From an uncultured Collinsella sp. (GTDB taxonomy: Bacteria > Actinomycetota > Coriobacteriia > Coriobacteriales > Coriobacteriaceae), in contig CABRYP010000041.1 in assembly GCA_902475245.1 (NCBI GenBank), positions 1-16,240 of the forward strand: a stretch of DNA of 16,240 nucleotides, written 5' to 3'. The position numbers and the translations under genes are program-made. The notes under the pieces are model-generated. The model saw only the letters and a program-made list of their open reading frames with translations, was not told the DNA's origin and did no database searches. Shown piece by piece: positions 7,601-16,240 of the stretch. The first letter of the stretch is position 1. Every line of letters begins with the position of its first letter.

Positions 7601-9799
7601 TTGCAGAACTCTGATACCCCTAAAGTTTCGCTGCTTGTTCCCATCTGCAATGTTGAGCGCTACCTGCGCGAGTGCCTCGATTCTGCCGTTGCACAGACAC
7701 TCAAGGACATCGAGATCATCTGCATCAACGACGGCTCTACCGATAGCTCGCCGGATATCATCCGCGAGTACATGGATCGCGATGCGCGCGTCAAGATGAT
7801 CGACAAGGCCAACAGCGGCTACGGCGACTCGATGAACCGCGGCCTGGAGATGGCGCGTGGCGAGTACGTGGGCATTTTGGAGTCCGATGACTTTATGTTC
7901 GAGGATTCGCTTCAAAAGCTGGTTGCCAAGGCCGACGCCGAGCATGCCGATGTCGTTAAGGGCGACTTTTACCTGTACTGGTCTGCGCCCAGCGAGCGCC
8001 GCGAGCTGTTTGGAATTATCGACGAGCATATGACGGGCGCCGCGTATCGCCCCGTCGATCGCCCGGGCATTTTCTACCGCAAGCCTTCCATTTGGTCGGC
8101 CATCTATCGTCGCACGTTCCTTAACGACAATCAGATTCGATTCCTTCCCACGCCGGGTGCCTCGTATCAGGATGCGGGTTTTAACTTTAAGGTCTGGGCA
8201 TGTGCCGAGCGTGCTGCGTTTATTGCGGATCCCATTTTGTGCTATCGCCAAGACAACGAGAAGAGTTCTGTTAATTCGCCCAACAAGGTATTTTGCGTGT
8301 GCGACGAATATGCTGAGATGCAGCACTTTTTGGATGAACGCCCCGAGCTCAAGGCTCAGCTTCAGGGTATTTTAATGCGCATGAAGGTCGATACGTACCG
8401 CTGGAATGATGAGCGCCTGGTCGATGAGTTGCGTGAGCAGTTTTGGGAAAAGGCTTCACCCGAGCTCAAGGCCGATTGGGATGCCGGTCGCTTTGACCTT
8501 TCTCTGTTCGATCCACGCGGTGAGACCGACTTGCGCTTGATGGTCAGGTCGCCCCGTGCTTATATCGATTCGCGCTTTGACTTTAAGAAGCCGGGCAAGC
8601 TCAATACGTTTAAGCACTACTTTAAGATTGGCGGCCTGCCGCTGGTCTGGCGCGTGCTGACGTATCAGCGCACCTACGGCGACAACCCGCACCCCGATGA
8701 CATTCCGGCCGCACAGCAGGAGCGCGTGACTATGGCTACCCCTAAGATTTCCGTTGTCGTTCCCATCTACAAGGTGGAGGAGTGTCTGGCCTGGTGCCTG
8801 GACTCCCTGCTTGCGCAGGACATGCCCGATTGGGAAGGCGTGCTGGTTAACGATGGATCGCCGGATGGGTCGCGCGATATTGCGGCCGCTTATTGCGAAA
8901 AGGACGCGCGCTTTACGCTGGTCGATAAGGAGAACGGTGGCCTGTCGAGTGCCCGCAATGCGGGTATCGCTGTATCCTCGGCTCCTATCGTCGCGTTCTT
9001 GGATTCTGACGACCGCTTTACGCCCGATGCGTGCCGTGTAATCGTCGATGCCTTTGAGCGTGAGGATTGCGATGTTTTGACCTTTGGCGCGAACCCGTAT
9101 CCGCTGGAGGCGGGGTATCCGTGGCTTAACTACGTGCTGAGTCCGCGCGATGCGTCGTTTGAGGGCTATAGTTCGGACTTGCTGTTTAAGGAAGCGTCTC
9201 GCCCCTTTGCATGGCGCACCGCCTGCAAGCGTGAGTTTTTGCTGGGCAACGGGATCGTGTTCGACGAAACCGTTAAGTATGGCGAGGACCAGGTCTTCGA
9301 CTTTGCCGTGTACGGTCGCTCGCGCAAGACGGCGCTTATCTCGAACAAGCTGTACGACTACCGAGTGGCGCGCAAGGGTTCGCTCATGGACACCATGCGC
9401 TATGACGACGAGACACGTCTGCTGGAGCACGTGAAGATTTACTCCGCGGTGCTGGCTGACTGGCAGCGCGACGGCCTCGATGCCCAGCATGCCGATGACC
9501 TGGCTTATTTCCTGTGCGATCTGGTGCTGTATGACGCGCTCAGGTTGCTGGGTTCGGACTGCGGCAAGGTGTTCGCTGCCGTTGCTGCGGCCCTTGCCGG
9601 TTCTCCTATGGGCAGCGATGCTGCGCTCGCACAATGCGCACCTTCTGTTGCCGCCATGGTGCGTGCGGCGCTTGCCAGCAAGGCCCCCAATGCCCGTGCG
9701 TGCAAAAAGCTCATGTTCGATTACGACGTTCTGAGGTTTGGGTGCTTGGGTGCCTGCAAGCGTATGGCAGCGAACGCCCTGGGAAAGCGAGAAGTGTAG
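7601..9799 (+). CDS. Bifunctional protein with two fused GT2 glycosyltransferase domains
   Basis: The 732-residue product uses TTG at 7601, supported by AGGAGG (7590-7595) at ideal spacing. Domain 1 (about 7-370) has VSLLVPICNVERYLREC, CINDGSTDSS and LESDD (ESDD at 94-97), and closely resembles the 5376-6479 protein, including SSVNS and KVFCV. Domain 2 (about 382-732) starts with KISVVVPIYKVEE and has VNDGSPDGS, ENGGLSSARNAG, LDSDD (467-471) and KYGEDQVFDF; it resembles the 6486-7526 protein. So the fused protein repeats the order of the two preceding separate genes. The seam at residues 360-381 is polar and linker-like, and residue 378 is a methionine with an AGGAG upstream, so domain 2 could also be made alone. 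Two linked enzymes may add consecutive sugars. The 74-base gap upstream could hold a promoter, but no good pair was found. Confidence 0.9.
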   Translation: MQNSDTPKVSLLVPICNVERYLRECLDSAVAQTLKDIEIICINDGSTDSSPDIIREYMDRDARVKMIDKANSGYGDSMNRGLEMARGEYVGILESDDFMFEDSLQKLVAKADAEHADVVKGDFYLYWSAPSERRELFGIIDEHMTGAAYRPVDRPGIFYRKPSIWSAIYRRTFLNDNQIRFLPTPGASYQDAGFNFKVWACAERAAFIADPILCYRQDNEKSSVNSPNKVFCVCDEYAEMQHFLDERPELKAQLQGILMRMKVDTYRWNDERLVDELREQFWEKASPELKADWDAGRFDLSLFDPRGETDLRLMVRSPRAYIDSRFDFKKPGKLNTFKHYFKIGGLPLVWRVLTYQRTYGDNPHPDDIPAAQQERVTMATPKISVVVPIYKVEECLAWCLDSLLAQDMPDWEGVLVNDGSPDGSRDIAAAYCEKDARFTLVDKENGGLSSARNAGIAVSSAPIVAFLDSDDRFTPDACRVIVDAFEREDCDVLTFGANPYPLEAGYPWLNYVLSPRDASFEGYSSDLLFKEASRPFAWRTACKREFLLGNGIVFDETVKYGEDQVFDFAVYGRSRKTALISNKLYDYRVARKGSLMDTMRYDDETRLLEHVKIYSAVLADWQRDGLDAQHADDLAYFLCDLVLYDALRLLGSDCGKVFAAVAAALAGSPMGSDAALAQCAPSVAAMVRAALASKAPNARACKKLMFDYDVLRFGCLGACKRMAANALGKREV
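7640..7897 (+). repeat. Duplicated GT2 catalytic segment, copy 2
   Basis: Gap-free counterpart of 5421-5678. About 19 of the 25 differing codons are synonymous, which indicates that both copies have been under selection since duplication. Confidence 0.9.
8718..8734 (+). promoter_or_regulatory. Possible internal ribosome-binding site and ATG inside the fused GT2 gene
   Basis: AGGAG (8718-8722) lies 9 bases before an in-frame ATG (8732-8734, residue 378) that falls exactly at the start of the second GT2 domain (MATPKISVVV). It may be a relic of once-separate genes or an active internal start. Confidence 0.35.
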
Positions 9800-9814
9800 A
9801 TAAGTATCAAGCGT

Positions 9815-12284
9815 TTGGCGCTTTGCCGCAGTCAAGGCCGTCTGTTTGTGCTGCTTCGTTTTGCCGGCCAGGATGTCGCCGCGCTTATTGAGCAGGAAGG
9901 TTCTCAGGCGTTTGTTCGTGCGGCGACGAGTGGTGTCTGTGTGCCGTCGCTGGTGCTCCCGGTCGATCATGGCCGTGTGCCGGTGCTTTGCCCTTCCGTT
10001 GCCGAATACGAGCACGAGTTCGCCGTCTTGGTGCTTCCTTTTTTGGATGGCTCTACGATCGACACCACATTTGCGTCCGGTGGCCAAAAGCTGGGCTCCA
10101 TTCGCCTTGATAGCCGTATGGCCAAGCTGGAATCCAAGGTTAACTACAAAGCAAAGCCTGCGCTGTGCACTTATCCGCGATGCGCAGCGCGGTGAGTGCT
10201 GCGGTTGCTACGAGATCAATGCCGTTCGCTATTTGCCGGCAGACGCTGGTGCCGTGTGGCGTTATGAGGTTACGTGGGCGGGAGATTCCCGGTACGCGCC
10301 CCAGCTTCAGATTCTTGATACGCATATGAACGCCATCGATGCCACCGTGCATGTGTTTGAGTCGCAGGTCAATGTGTCGCAGCAGAACGGATGCCGCGTC
10401 AATAAAACGTATCTGAGCGTTGAGATGCCTCGGGATATACGAGATTTTGTCACGATTGCGATCGACCCCGCGGGGCAGATCCAGAGTGGTTTTTGCGCCA
10501 TGGATGGCCGCCTTTACAACGGTATGGTCGACGACAGGTGGAACCGCATGAAGGACGCGCGTGCAGACGACGTAGCATATCGACGTTGGTTTGAGCAGCA
10601 TCGTGCAAAGCCGGGCGATTTAGCGTGCCAGCGTGTCGCTTCGGCGGCCTTTGCCTATAGGCCGCTCGTGAGCATTGTGGTGCCGTGCTACAAGACCGAT
10701 CGAGCCTACCTGCGCGAGCTGCTGGACTCGGTGCTAGCCCAGAGCTATGACAACTGGGAACTGCTGCTTATGGACGCCTCGCCCGAATGGGATGCGGTGG
10801 CCAAAACAGCAGCGGGCGCCAACGACGAGCGCGTTCGCCGCATCGAGTTGCCCGGCAACGGCGGCATTGTGGTCAACACCAACGCCGGCATTCAACAATC
10901 GACGGGCGACTACATCGCATTTTTGGACCATGACGACATTCTGGAGCCGGATGCGTTGTTCCACTATGTCGCCGCATTGAACAAAGCGGCAGAGGGAGAG
11001 CGTCCGCAGGTCCTATTCTGCGATGAGGACATGTTCCAGAAAACGGGGGAGTGGGGTCAGCCGGTCTTTAAGACTAAGATTAACGTTGACCTACTCTATA
11101 GCCATAACTGCGTGACGCATTTTCTGATGGTGGAGAAGGCGCTTATCGATCGCATTGGCATGTCGCAAGAAGACGTCGCGGGCGCCCAGGATTACGATCT
11201 GACGCTCCGCTGCCTTGCGGCAGGCGCGCGGTTTGAGCATATTGTCCACGTGTTGTATCACTGGCGCGTGCACCCCGGTTCCACCGCCGATGGCTCTGCA
11301 GATAGCAAGCCGTATGCCATTGAAGCTGGTCGTTTGGCGCTGCAGCGTCACTTTGACTCGCTGGGCGTTCACGGAACGGTCGAGGAGACCGAGACGCCGT
11401 TTGTCTACCGCATGCGCTATGCGCTGCCGGAGCCTGCGCCGCTGGTGCGCATTGTGATCCCCACCAAGGACCACGTTGAGACGCTCGATGCCTGTGTGAT
11501 GTCGATCGCCCAGAAGGCCACGTATGCCAACTACGAGGTCGTCTTGGTGGAGAACAACAGCAAAGCCCCGGAGACGTTTGCGTATTACGAAACCCTTCCG
11601 GAGCGCGTGATCGCTACGTCTGGCGGTAAGGGCACTGCGCACGTTGTGTACTGGCCGGGCGAGTTCAATTACTCCCAAATCATCAACTTTGGCGTAGAGC
11701 ATGCCAAGGGCGACTATCTACTGCTGCTGAACAACGATACTGAGGTCATAACTTCCGACTTTATCGAAGGGATGATGGGCTATCTGCAGCGTCCCGATGC
11801 GGGCGTGGTAGGCGCCAAGCTCTATTTTGCCGATCATCTGGTGCAGCACGCTGGCATATTGGTTGGCGTGCGTGGCGCACTTGCCCATGCCAACCAGGAC
11901 TTCTCGGCAAAGCGCGAGGGCTATCTTGCCCGTGCCGTGCGCCCGGGCAACTTTAGCGCCGTAACGGGTGCCTGCCAGATGGTGCGACGCGATGTATTTG
12001 AGCAAGTCGGCGGCTACAACGAGGAATTCGCCGTCGGCTTTAACGATGCGGATTTTTGCCTGCTCGTGTGGGAGGCGGGCTACCGTACCATCTTTACGCC
12101 CTATGCCGAGCTGTACCACTACGAGTTCACCTCGCGCGGCAGGGAAGAGGTCAACGAGGAAAAGCTGCGTCGCTGGAAACGAGAGCAGGCACTGTTCATG
12201 CAACGCTGGCCGGAGTTCTTCTTGGGTGGCGATCCGTGGTTGGGGCCGAACTTATCCGCTGAGAGCGAGTATTTCTCGTATTAA
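9815..12284 (+). pseudogene. Large tandem-GT2 glycosyltransferase interrupted by a frameshift
   Basis: Codons run in one frame from about 9800 to about 10165 (LALCRSQGRLFVLLRFAG ... KVNYKAKPAL), then the protein continues one base later in another frame (LIRDAQRGECCGCYEINAV) to the stop at 12282-12284. The shift lies at about 10160-10180; without it the first frame meets TGA at 10193. The start is also poor: the frame follows directly on the TAG of the previous gene, with ATA at 9800 where a start would be expected and TTG at 9815 lacking a good ribosome site. The body has a non-catalytic N-terminal region (to about 10650), a first GT2 domain (LVSIVVPCYK, FLDHDDI, CDEDMF, GAQDYDLTLR) and a second (VRIVIPTKDH, LLLNNDTEV, TGACQMVRRDVF, GFNDADFCL). 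Tandem enzymes of this kind act in O-antigen- or rhamnan-like glycan assembly. It may be a true pseudogene or contain a sequence error. Confidence 0.8.
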
Positions 12285-12294
12285 GGCAATGGTT

Positions 12295-12318
12295 TTTAGG
12301 AAGGCCTAAACTTTCTTT
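12295..12318 (+). terminator. Weak candidate terminator after the GT2 run
   Basis: A 6-bp stem TTTAGG/CCTAAA around the loop AAGG (12295-12310) is followed by CTTTCTTT. The stem is short and AT-rich, so it would be weak; its place 10 bases after the last GT2 stop supports it. Confidence 0.3.
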
Positions 12319-12394
12319 CGGTATGGGCTTGGAAGAAAACAGCGTTGGACTACTTGCTAAGATAAATTACGAAAGCTCGATACTTTCACGATAA

Positions 12395-13282
12395 GTTTAT
12401 ACAAGCTTATACAGTTCGATATTATTCGATAAAGTCTGCGATAATCAGGTTGCTGATTCTTCCCTTACGGCCAATGCTTCGGTCGGCGTAAACGCCGGCT
12501 TTGTTTCCGCGAAAGTTGATGTTGCACCCAAAGAGTCGAGCCTTAGAAAGTTGCTAAGTTCGGCAGCGAAGTCATCCAAGGGTCTTTTTATTGCCATCGA
12601 TGAAGTTCAGGACGCTCCGATTGACGATATGCGTGCCATTGCGTCTACGGTTCAGCTTTTGATAGGGGAAAAAGTAGATATCGCACTTGCCTTTGCCGGC
12701 TTACCCGCCGGCGTTATGGATCTTATTAACGGCAAGGCGCTTACGTTCTTGCGTCGTGCCCTCCCCGAAGATCTGGCGCCTATCAACCAGGTGGAGGTTG
12801 CGCTCTCTATGGGCGATAGCTTTGTCGCGACTGGTTTGACCATAGAGGAAAATCTTCTGTCGAGAGCCGCTAAGGCCACTAAGGGCTATGCCTATCTGGT
12901 GCAACTGGTCGGTTATTCCATTTGGCAGCGCGCCAACTTGCATCGTGCCAAAAGTGCCATTGTGAGCGAGCGCGACGCCACCGAAGGCATTGCGCTGGCA
13001 GAGGCTCGTTTTCGCGATATTGTTCACGAGCCCGCGATTTCTGGGCTGGGACTCAACGATATCAAATACCTTATGGCGATGTGCGAGGATAAACAACAGT
13101 CCAAATCCTCTGAGATTGCCAAGTGCATGGGCAAGATGACCAATGAGAATAGCTTTATTGGGGCCAAGCTGCTTCAGCAGGCGGACATTTAGGCACCGCA
13201 GCGAGGCTACGTGCAGTTTGCCGCACCCGATCTGGATGAGTATCTGAAGGAGAATGTTGAGGAGATTCTCGGCAGGTTTTAA
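12395..13282 (+). pseudogene. Remnant of an AAA-type ATP-binding protein (5'-truncated, nonsense codon)
   Basis: Only the second half of an ATPase remains. The frame opens at 12395 after a TAA; recognisable protein begins around 12440 (DNQVADSSL), with no Walker A motif before it. GLFIAIDEVQD (12581-12613) is the Walker B region, then AFAGLPAGVMDLINGKALTFLRRA, GYAYLVQLVGYSIWQRA and LGLNDIKYLMAM, the pattern of Orc/Cdc6- or COG1672-like ATPases with a C-terminal winged helix, common in gut Actinobacteria. A TAG at 13190-13192 interrupts the C-terminal hairpin: in the same frame the text resumes APQRGYVQFAAPDLDEYL and ends at TAA 13280-13282. Family resemblance suggests Glu there, so GAG to TAG is likely. 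A TTG start at 12551 would give a 213-residue fragment but has no supporting ribosome site. I read it as a decayed gene; the original function is not known. Confidence 0.8.
12397..12413 (+). repeat. Direct repeat TTATACA, ten bases apart, at an AT-rich junction
   Basis: TTATACA occurs at 12397-12403 and 12407-12413, one helical turn apart. They sit between two looser copies of a 23-base AT-rich motif (12374-12396 and 12413-12435). The segment marks the break between the GT2 run and the truncated ATPase remnant. Its function is unknown. Confidence 0.45.
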
Positions 13283-13420
13283 TTTCCTAATTCTCGAAGA
13301 ATTGAGAACATCCTTCTTAATTTTATCGGCTCGATTCTGCCTAGCGCAACATCTCAGTCTCATAGCCTTGAACTTGTATTATTTTGTTAATAGTGCTGTT
13401 GTAGTTTGATGGAGTTGCTC
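13283..13420 (+). other. AT-rich leader of the ChW-repeat gene
   Basis: The 138 bases between the ATPase remnant and the next start are distinctly AT-rich compared with the GT2 genes. Short hairpins (AATTCT/AGAATT near 13289-13303) are too weak to call a terminator, and no -35/-10 pair with good spacing stands out, though TATTAT and TTAATA strings near 13377-13393 could serve as -10 boxes. Confidence 0.4.
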
Positions 13421-16240
13421 ATGGGTAAGCTGAGATTTTTTGTTGCATGCCTGCTTTCATCGGTGATGTGCGTTAGTTCGTTTTTAACTCCCTTTACTGT
13501 ATATGCTGAAAATCTTGTTTCGTTAAATTTGTCAACGACTCAAGACTGCTCTGACGTCCCCGTCGAGGACGATTCTTTAGAGGCGTTGGACTCGACGTCC
13601 TCTGAAGCCAGAGATGCCGTGGGTGACGTTGTCGATTCTCCCGCGGTCGAAGACACTTCGGTTAATGATCAGAGTGCAGCTTCAATCGATTCAATTTCAA
13701 TTAGCGCTCACGTGCAAGACATCGGATGGATGTCCTATGTCAAAGATGGTGACATTGCGGGTACTACGGGTAAGTCTAAACGTATCGAGGCCGTTAAGGT
13801 TAAGCTGACGGGCACGTCAGCCGATGGCTCCCCTCTCGGCGCTAACGCTATTTCCGTCACCACGCATGTTTCTGGTATTGGCTGGCTTGACCCCGTTGGA
13901 AACGATGCAATCGCCGGCACAACGGGAAAATCCAAAGCGGTCGAGGCCGTTAAGCTTCAACTCAGTGATGAGCTCGCTTCTCAATACGATATTTTCTACC
14001 GTGTTCATGCTTCAAACTTTGGCTGGCTTGGTTGGGCTTCTAATGGCGACCCCGCAGGATCGGCTGGTTACGCACGCCAGGTTGAGGCTATCCAAATCGA
14101 GGTCTTGCCCAAGAATTCGAGCAGCGCTCCTTCCGTGGGAGATGCATTCAAAAATCGAGTTGATGAGCCTGCTTCAATCAGCTACTCTGCGCACCTCTCG
14201 GGCACTGGCTGGGGTGGAGCCGTTTCTTCTGGCGCCACGGCCGGCCACGCTTCCGCCACTTCTTCCATTGAGGCTTTGTCCATGAGTCTCTCCTGGTATG
14301 CGGGTACTGGTGCAGTTACCATGCGCGGTCATGTTTCCGGTGAGGGTTGGCAGAGCTGGAATTCCGGCAGTTGCGGTACCGCAGGCCGGTCCCATTCCCT
14401 TGAGGCCGTGCAGCTTAAGTTAACGGGACAAGCGGCGGATTCATACGATATCTGGTATCGAGTCTATTCTGCTAAAAATGGAGGCTGGAGCGGCTGGGCC
14501 TCCAATGGGCTCTCGGCAGGATCATCCGGCAAGGGCGCGGCAATTCAGGGCTTTCAGGCGATTTTACTCTCCAAAGGGTCTGCTGCGCCGGGGTCTGCGG
14601 ACAATCGCTTTCAAGGAAATGTTGATCGGCTGAGCGGTGTCGGTTTCTATGTCAACAATGTCTCTGAGTCTGAGAACGGTGCTGCTCCTCTGTCGATTGG
14701 CGCGACTAAATCTTCCCGTCTCCTTTCCTCTTTTGCCCTCTCCGTTGTCGACCGCGAAACTGATGGCTCTATTAGCTACCAAGCATGTTTTTCACGTTCT
14801 GGTTGGCAAGGCTCTTGGGCTCAAGACGGTGCTCAGCTTCATAGCGCAAATGATGGCGAATCGATCAATGCCATCCGGGTCCAGCTTTCTGGCGCTCTAG
14901 CCGAAAGGTACGACGTTTGGTACCGGGCTTTCACGCCTGTTTTTGGCTGGTCGGGCTGGGCTTCTAATGGCGCCTCCGTAGGTCGTACTGGCGATGGCTC
15001 GGGGGTGTCTGCAATTTGAGATGAACTTTCTGCAAAGGGCTCAACGGCACCGGGTGCCTCTGACAACGCTTTTGTTGAAGGGGATTCTGCTCCTGGTGTT
15101 GTTGCACAGGCGCACGTTTCTGGAGTTGGTTGGCTTGACACTGTTTCTGGCGACGCAGTTATAGGTACGACTGGCCAATCGCGCGCTCTTGAGGCAGTTG
15201 GCCTTAAACTTAATGGTTTTGAGGATTCATCCATTTCTGTTAGGGCTCATGTTTCCGATATCGGTTGGCAAAACTGGGTCTCCGATGGCTCTTATTTTGG
15301 CACCGTTGGTCAGAGTAAGGCGATCCAGGCGATCTCTTTGAAACTTCAAGGACCCGCCTCTGATTCCTATGATATTTGGTATCGAGTGCATGCTTCCGGT
15401 TATGGATGGCTTGGTTGGGCAAAAAATGGTGAGGATGCTGGTACGACCGGGCTTGGTATCCGCGCCGAGGCTCTTCAAATTAAGCTTGTTGAGAAAGGCG
15501 CATTCTCTCCCTCCGATAACCTCCCTGCTCTTGTGTCATCTCCTACTATTGCGATTGCAGCTCATGTTGAGGGTCGCGGTTGGCTTAATCCTGTTGGCCA
15601 AAACGGGATCGCGGGCACCACAGGGCAAAGCCTTCGCGTCGAGGCCCTTAAGGCTTCTTGGCAAGGCGCCATTCCCGGTGGTATCGAGATTTCTTCTCAT
15701 GTTGAGGGCGTGGGCTGGCAAGATTGGGCTAAAGACGGTTCGATTTCTGGAACTGTGGGTAAATCCCGCCGTGTCGAAGCCGTTAAGATGCGCTTAAGCG
15801 GCACCGCTTCGCAATACTATGACATCTGGTATCGCGTGCATGCTCAGGGCTACGGCTGGATGGGTTGGACCTCTAATGGCTCTAAGGCTGGCACCGAGGG
15901 CATTAGCTATCGTGTTGAAGCCGTACAGGTGGTTATCACCTCAAAAGGTGCTTCTGCGCCCGGGTCAACAGCTCGTCCTTTTGCTACGCAACCCATGATG
16001 CCTTCGGATCAATTGGCGATGCTCAACCGAGCCAATTGGTATTCGAGCAATACTGGTTGGCTCATTATGGTTGATACCGTTAATTGCAAGCTGGGCGTTT
16101 TTAGAGGCTTCAAGGGTAATTGGAGCTATGCTCAATTTTGGCAGTGCTCCACGGGTGCGCCTCAAACTCCAACGGTACTGGGTGAATACTCCGTCACGGG
16201 TAAGGGCTATTCATTTGGTCATGGCTATACCTGCTATTAC
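13421..16240 (+). pseudogene. Secreted ChW-repeat protein with C-terminal YkuD-like domain, interrupted by TGA; continues past the window
   Basis: ATG 13421 is preferred over 13406/13409 because GGAG lies 6 bases upstream and a signal peptide starts immediately (MGKLRFFVACLLSSVMC ... VYA, cleavage before EN). After an acidic Ser/Asp-rich spacer come fifteen repeats of the ChW type (clostridial hydrophobic with conserved tryptophan), with cores such as GWLGWASNG and AGTTGKS-x-x-x-EAV. An in-frame TGA at 15017-15019 stops translation after 532 residues, yet the same frame continues without further stops to the window end, through the remaining repeats and into NWYSSNTGWLIMVD ... PTVLGEYSV, typical of the N-terminal half of YkuD L,D-transpeptidase domains. 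The catalytic H...SHGC region would lie beyond the window. ChW repeats are linked to wall or carbohydrate binding and YkuD enzymes crosslink peptidoglycan. The truncated product would keep export and repeats but lose the enzyme. Codons end in T more often than in the GT2 genes, hinting at a different origin. Confidence 0.85.
13694..15955 (+). repeat. Fifteen ChW repeats arranged as five A-A-B triplets
   Basis: Two repeat types alternate. Type A (I-S-x-x-A-H-V-x-x-I-G-W ... A-G-T-T-G-x-S ... E-A-V-x-L-x-L) starts at 13694, 13850, 14177, 14315, 14639, 14771, 15098, 15233, 15548 and 15683. Type B (Y-D-I-W-Y-R-V-H-A ... G-W-L-G-W-A-S-N-G ... L-x-x-K-G-S) starts at 13985, 14444, 14909, 15368 and 15818. 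The order is A-A-B five times, with periods of about 450-485 bases. The A unit at 14639 is strongly degenerate and lacks its tryptophan. DNA copies have diverged, so the array looks old. Confidence 0.85.

Noticed and set aside
8456..10087. 543-codon open frame on the minus strand
   Set aside because: Antisense to the fused GT2 gene and the start of the next; low-complexity, arginine/histidine-rich translation with no motif.
9846..10160. N-terminal coding in the frame of the downstream GT2 body
   Set aside because: The translation is arginine/serine/proline-rich with no fold, whereas the other frame gives a normal strand-rich protein, so this part is a shadow of the frameshifted gene.
10150..10200. 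Programmed ribosomal frameshift in the tandem GT2 gene
   Set aside because: No slippery heptamer, Shine-Dalgarno-like stimulator or obvious downstream structure is visible, and GT2 enzymes are not known to need one.
15017..15019. Reassignment of TGA to an amino acid
   Set aside because: No gene in the window ends in TGA, which made me consider it, but the intact genes contain no in-frame TGA at all and use TGG for tryptophan, so a single TGA is better explained by mutation.
13694..15955. CRISPR array or DNA-level tandem repeat
   Set aside because: The periodicity is in the protein; the DNA copies differ widely and there are no constant repeats with unique spacers.

Overview
The window looks like a chromosomal segment from a GC-rich Actinobacterium of the class Coriobacteriia, most likely a gut Collinsella or close relative. 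The basis is the GC-rich codon use, TTG starts behind strong Shine-Dalgarno sites, a secreted lysozyme-like protein with an LPXTG-type anchor, a ChW-repeat protein running into a YkuD-type L,D-transpeptidase domain, and dense GT2 glycosyltransferases. The genus is inferred from protein resemblance, not from a marker gene.

Layout. Bases 1-256 hold the C-terminus of a HEPN-type nucleotidyltransferase substrate-binding protein. 383-2017 encodes a sortase-anchored, lysozyme-like surface protein closed by a clear terminator. 2220-4016 encodes an AAA-ATPase-like/PD-(D/E)XK-like protein whose key motifs are degenerate. 4044-5063 (minus strand) is a GT2 enzyme. A 312-base divergent intergenic region (5064-5375) with overlapping promoter cores separates it from a plus-strand run of GT2 genes: 5376-6479, 6486-7526, 7601-9799 (two GT2 domains fused) and 9815-12284 (two GT2 domains, frameshifted near its N-terminus). 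After an AT-rich junction come a 5'-truncated ATPase remnant with a nonsense codon (12395-13282) and a secreted ChW-repeat protein (13421 to the window end) interrupted by an in-frame TGA.

The glycosyltransferases probably build a surface polysaccharide, and the flanking LPXTG and ChW/YkuD proteins act on or attach to the envelope. No flippase, polymerase, sortase, tRNA, rRNA, CRISPR array or transposase is visible.

The most notable points are: (i) the adjacent gene pair 5376/6486 has the same domain order as the two halves of the fused gene 7601-9799, with about 90% nucleotide identity over 258 bases, and a Shine-Dalgarno plus ATG sits at the fusion seam; (ii) the ChW repeats form five A-A-B triplets; (iii) the last three consecutive genes each carry a disabling lesion. 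I see no clearly new defence or mobile system.
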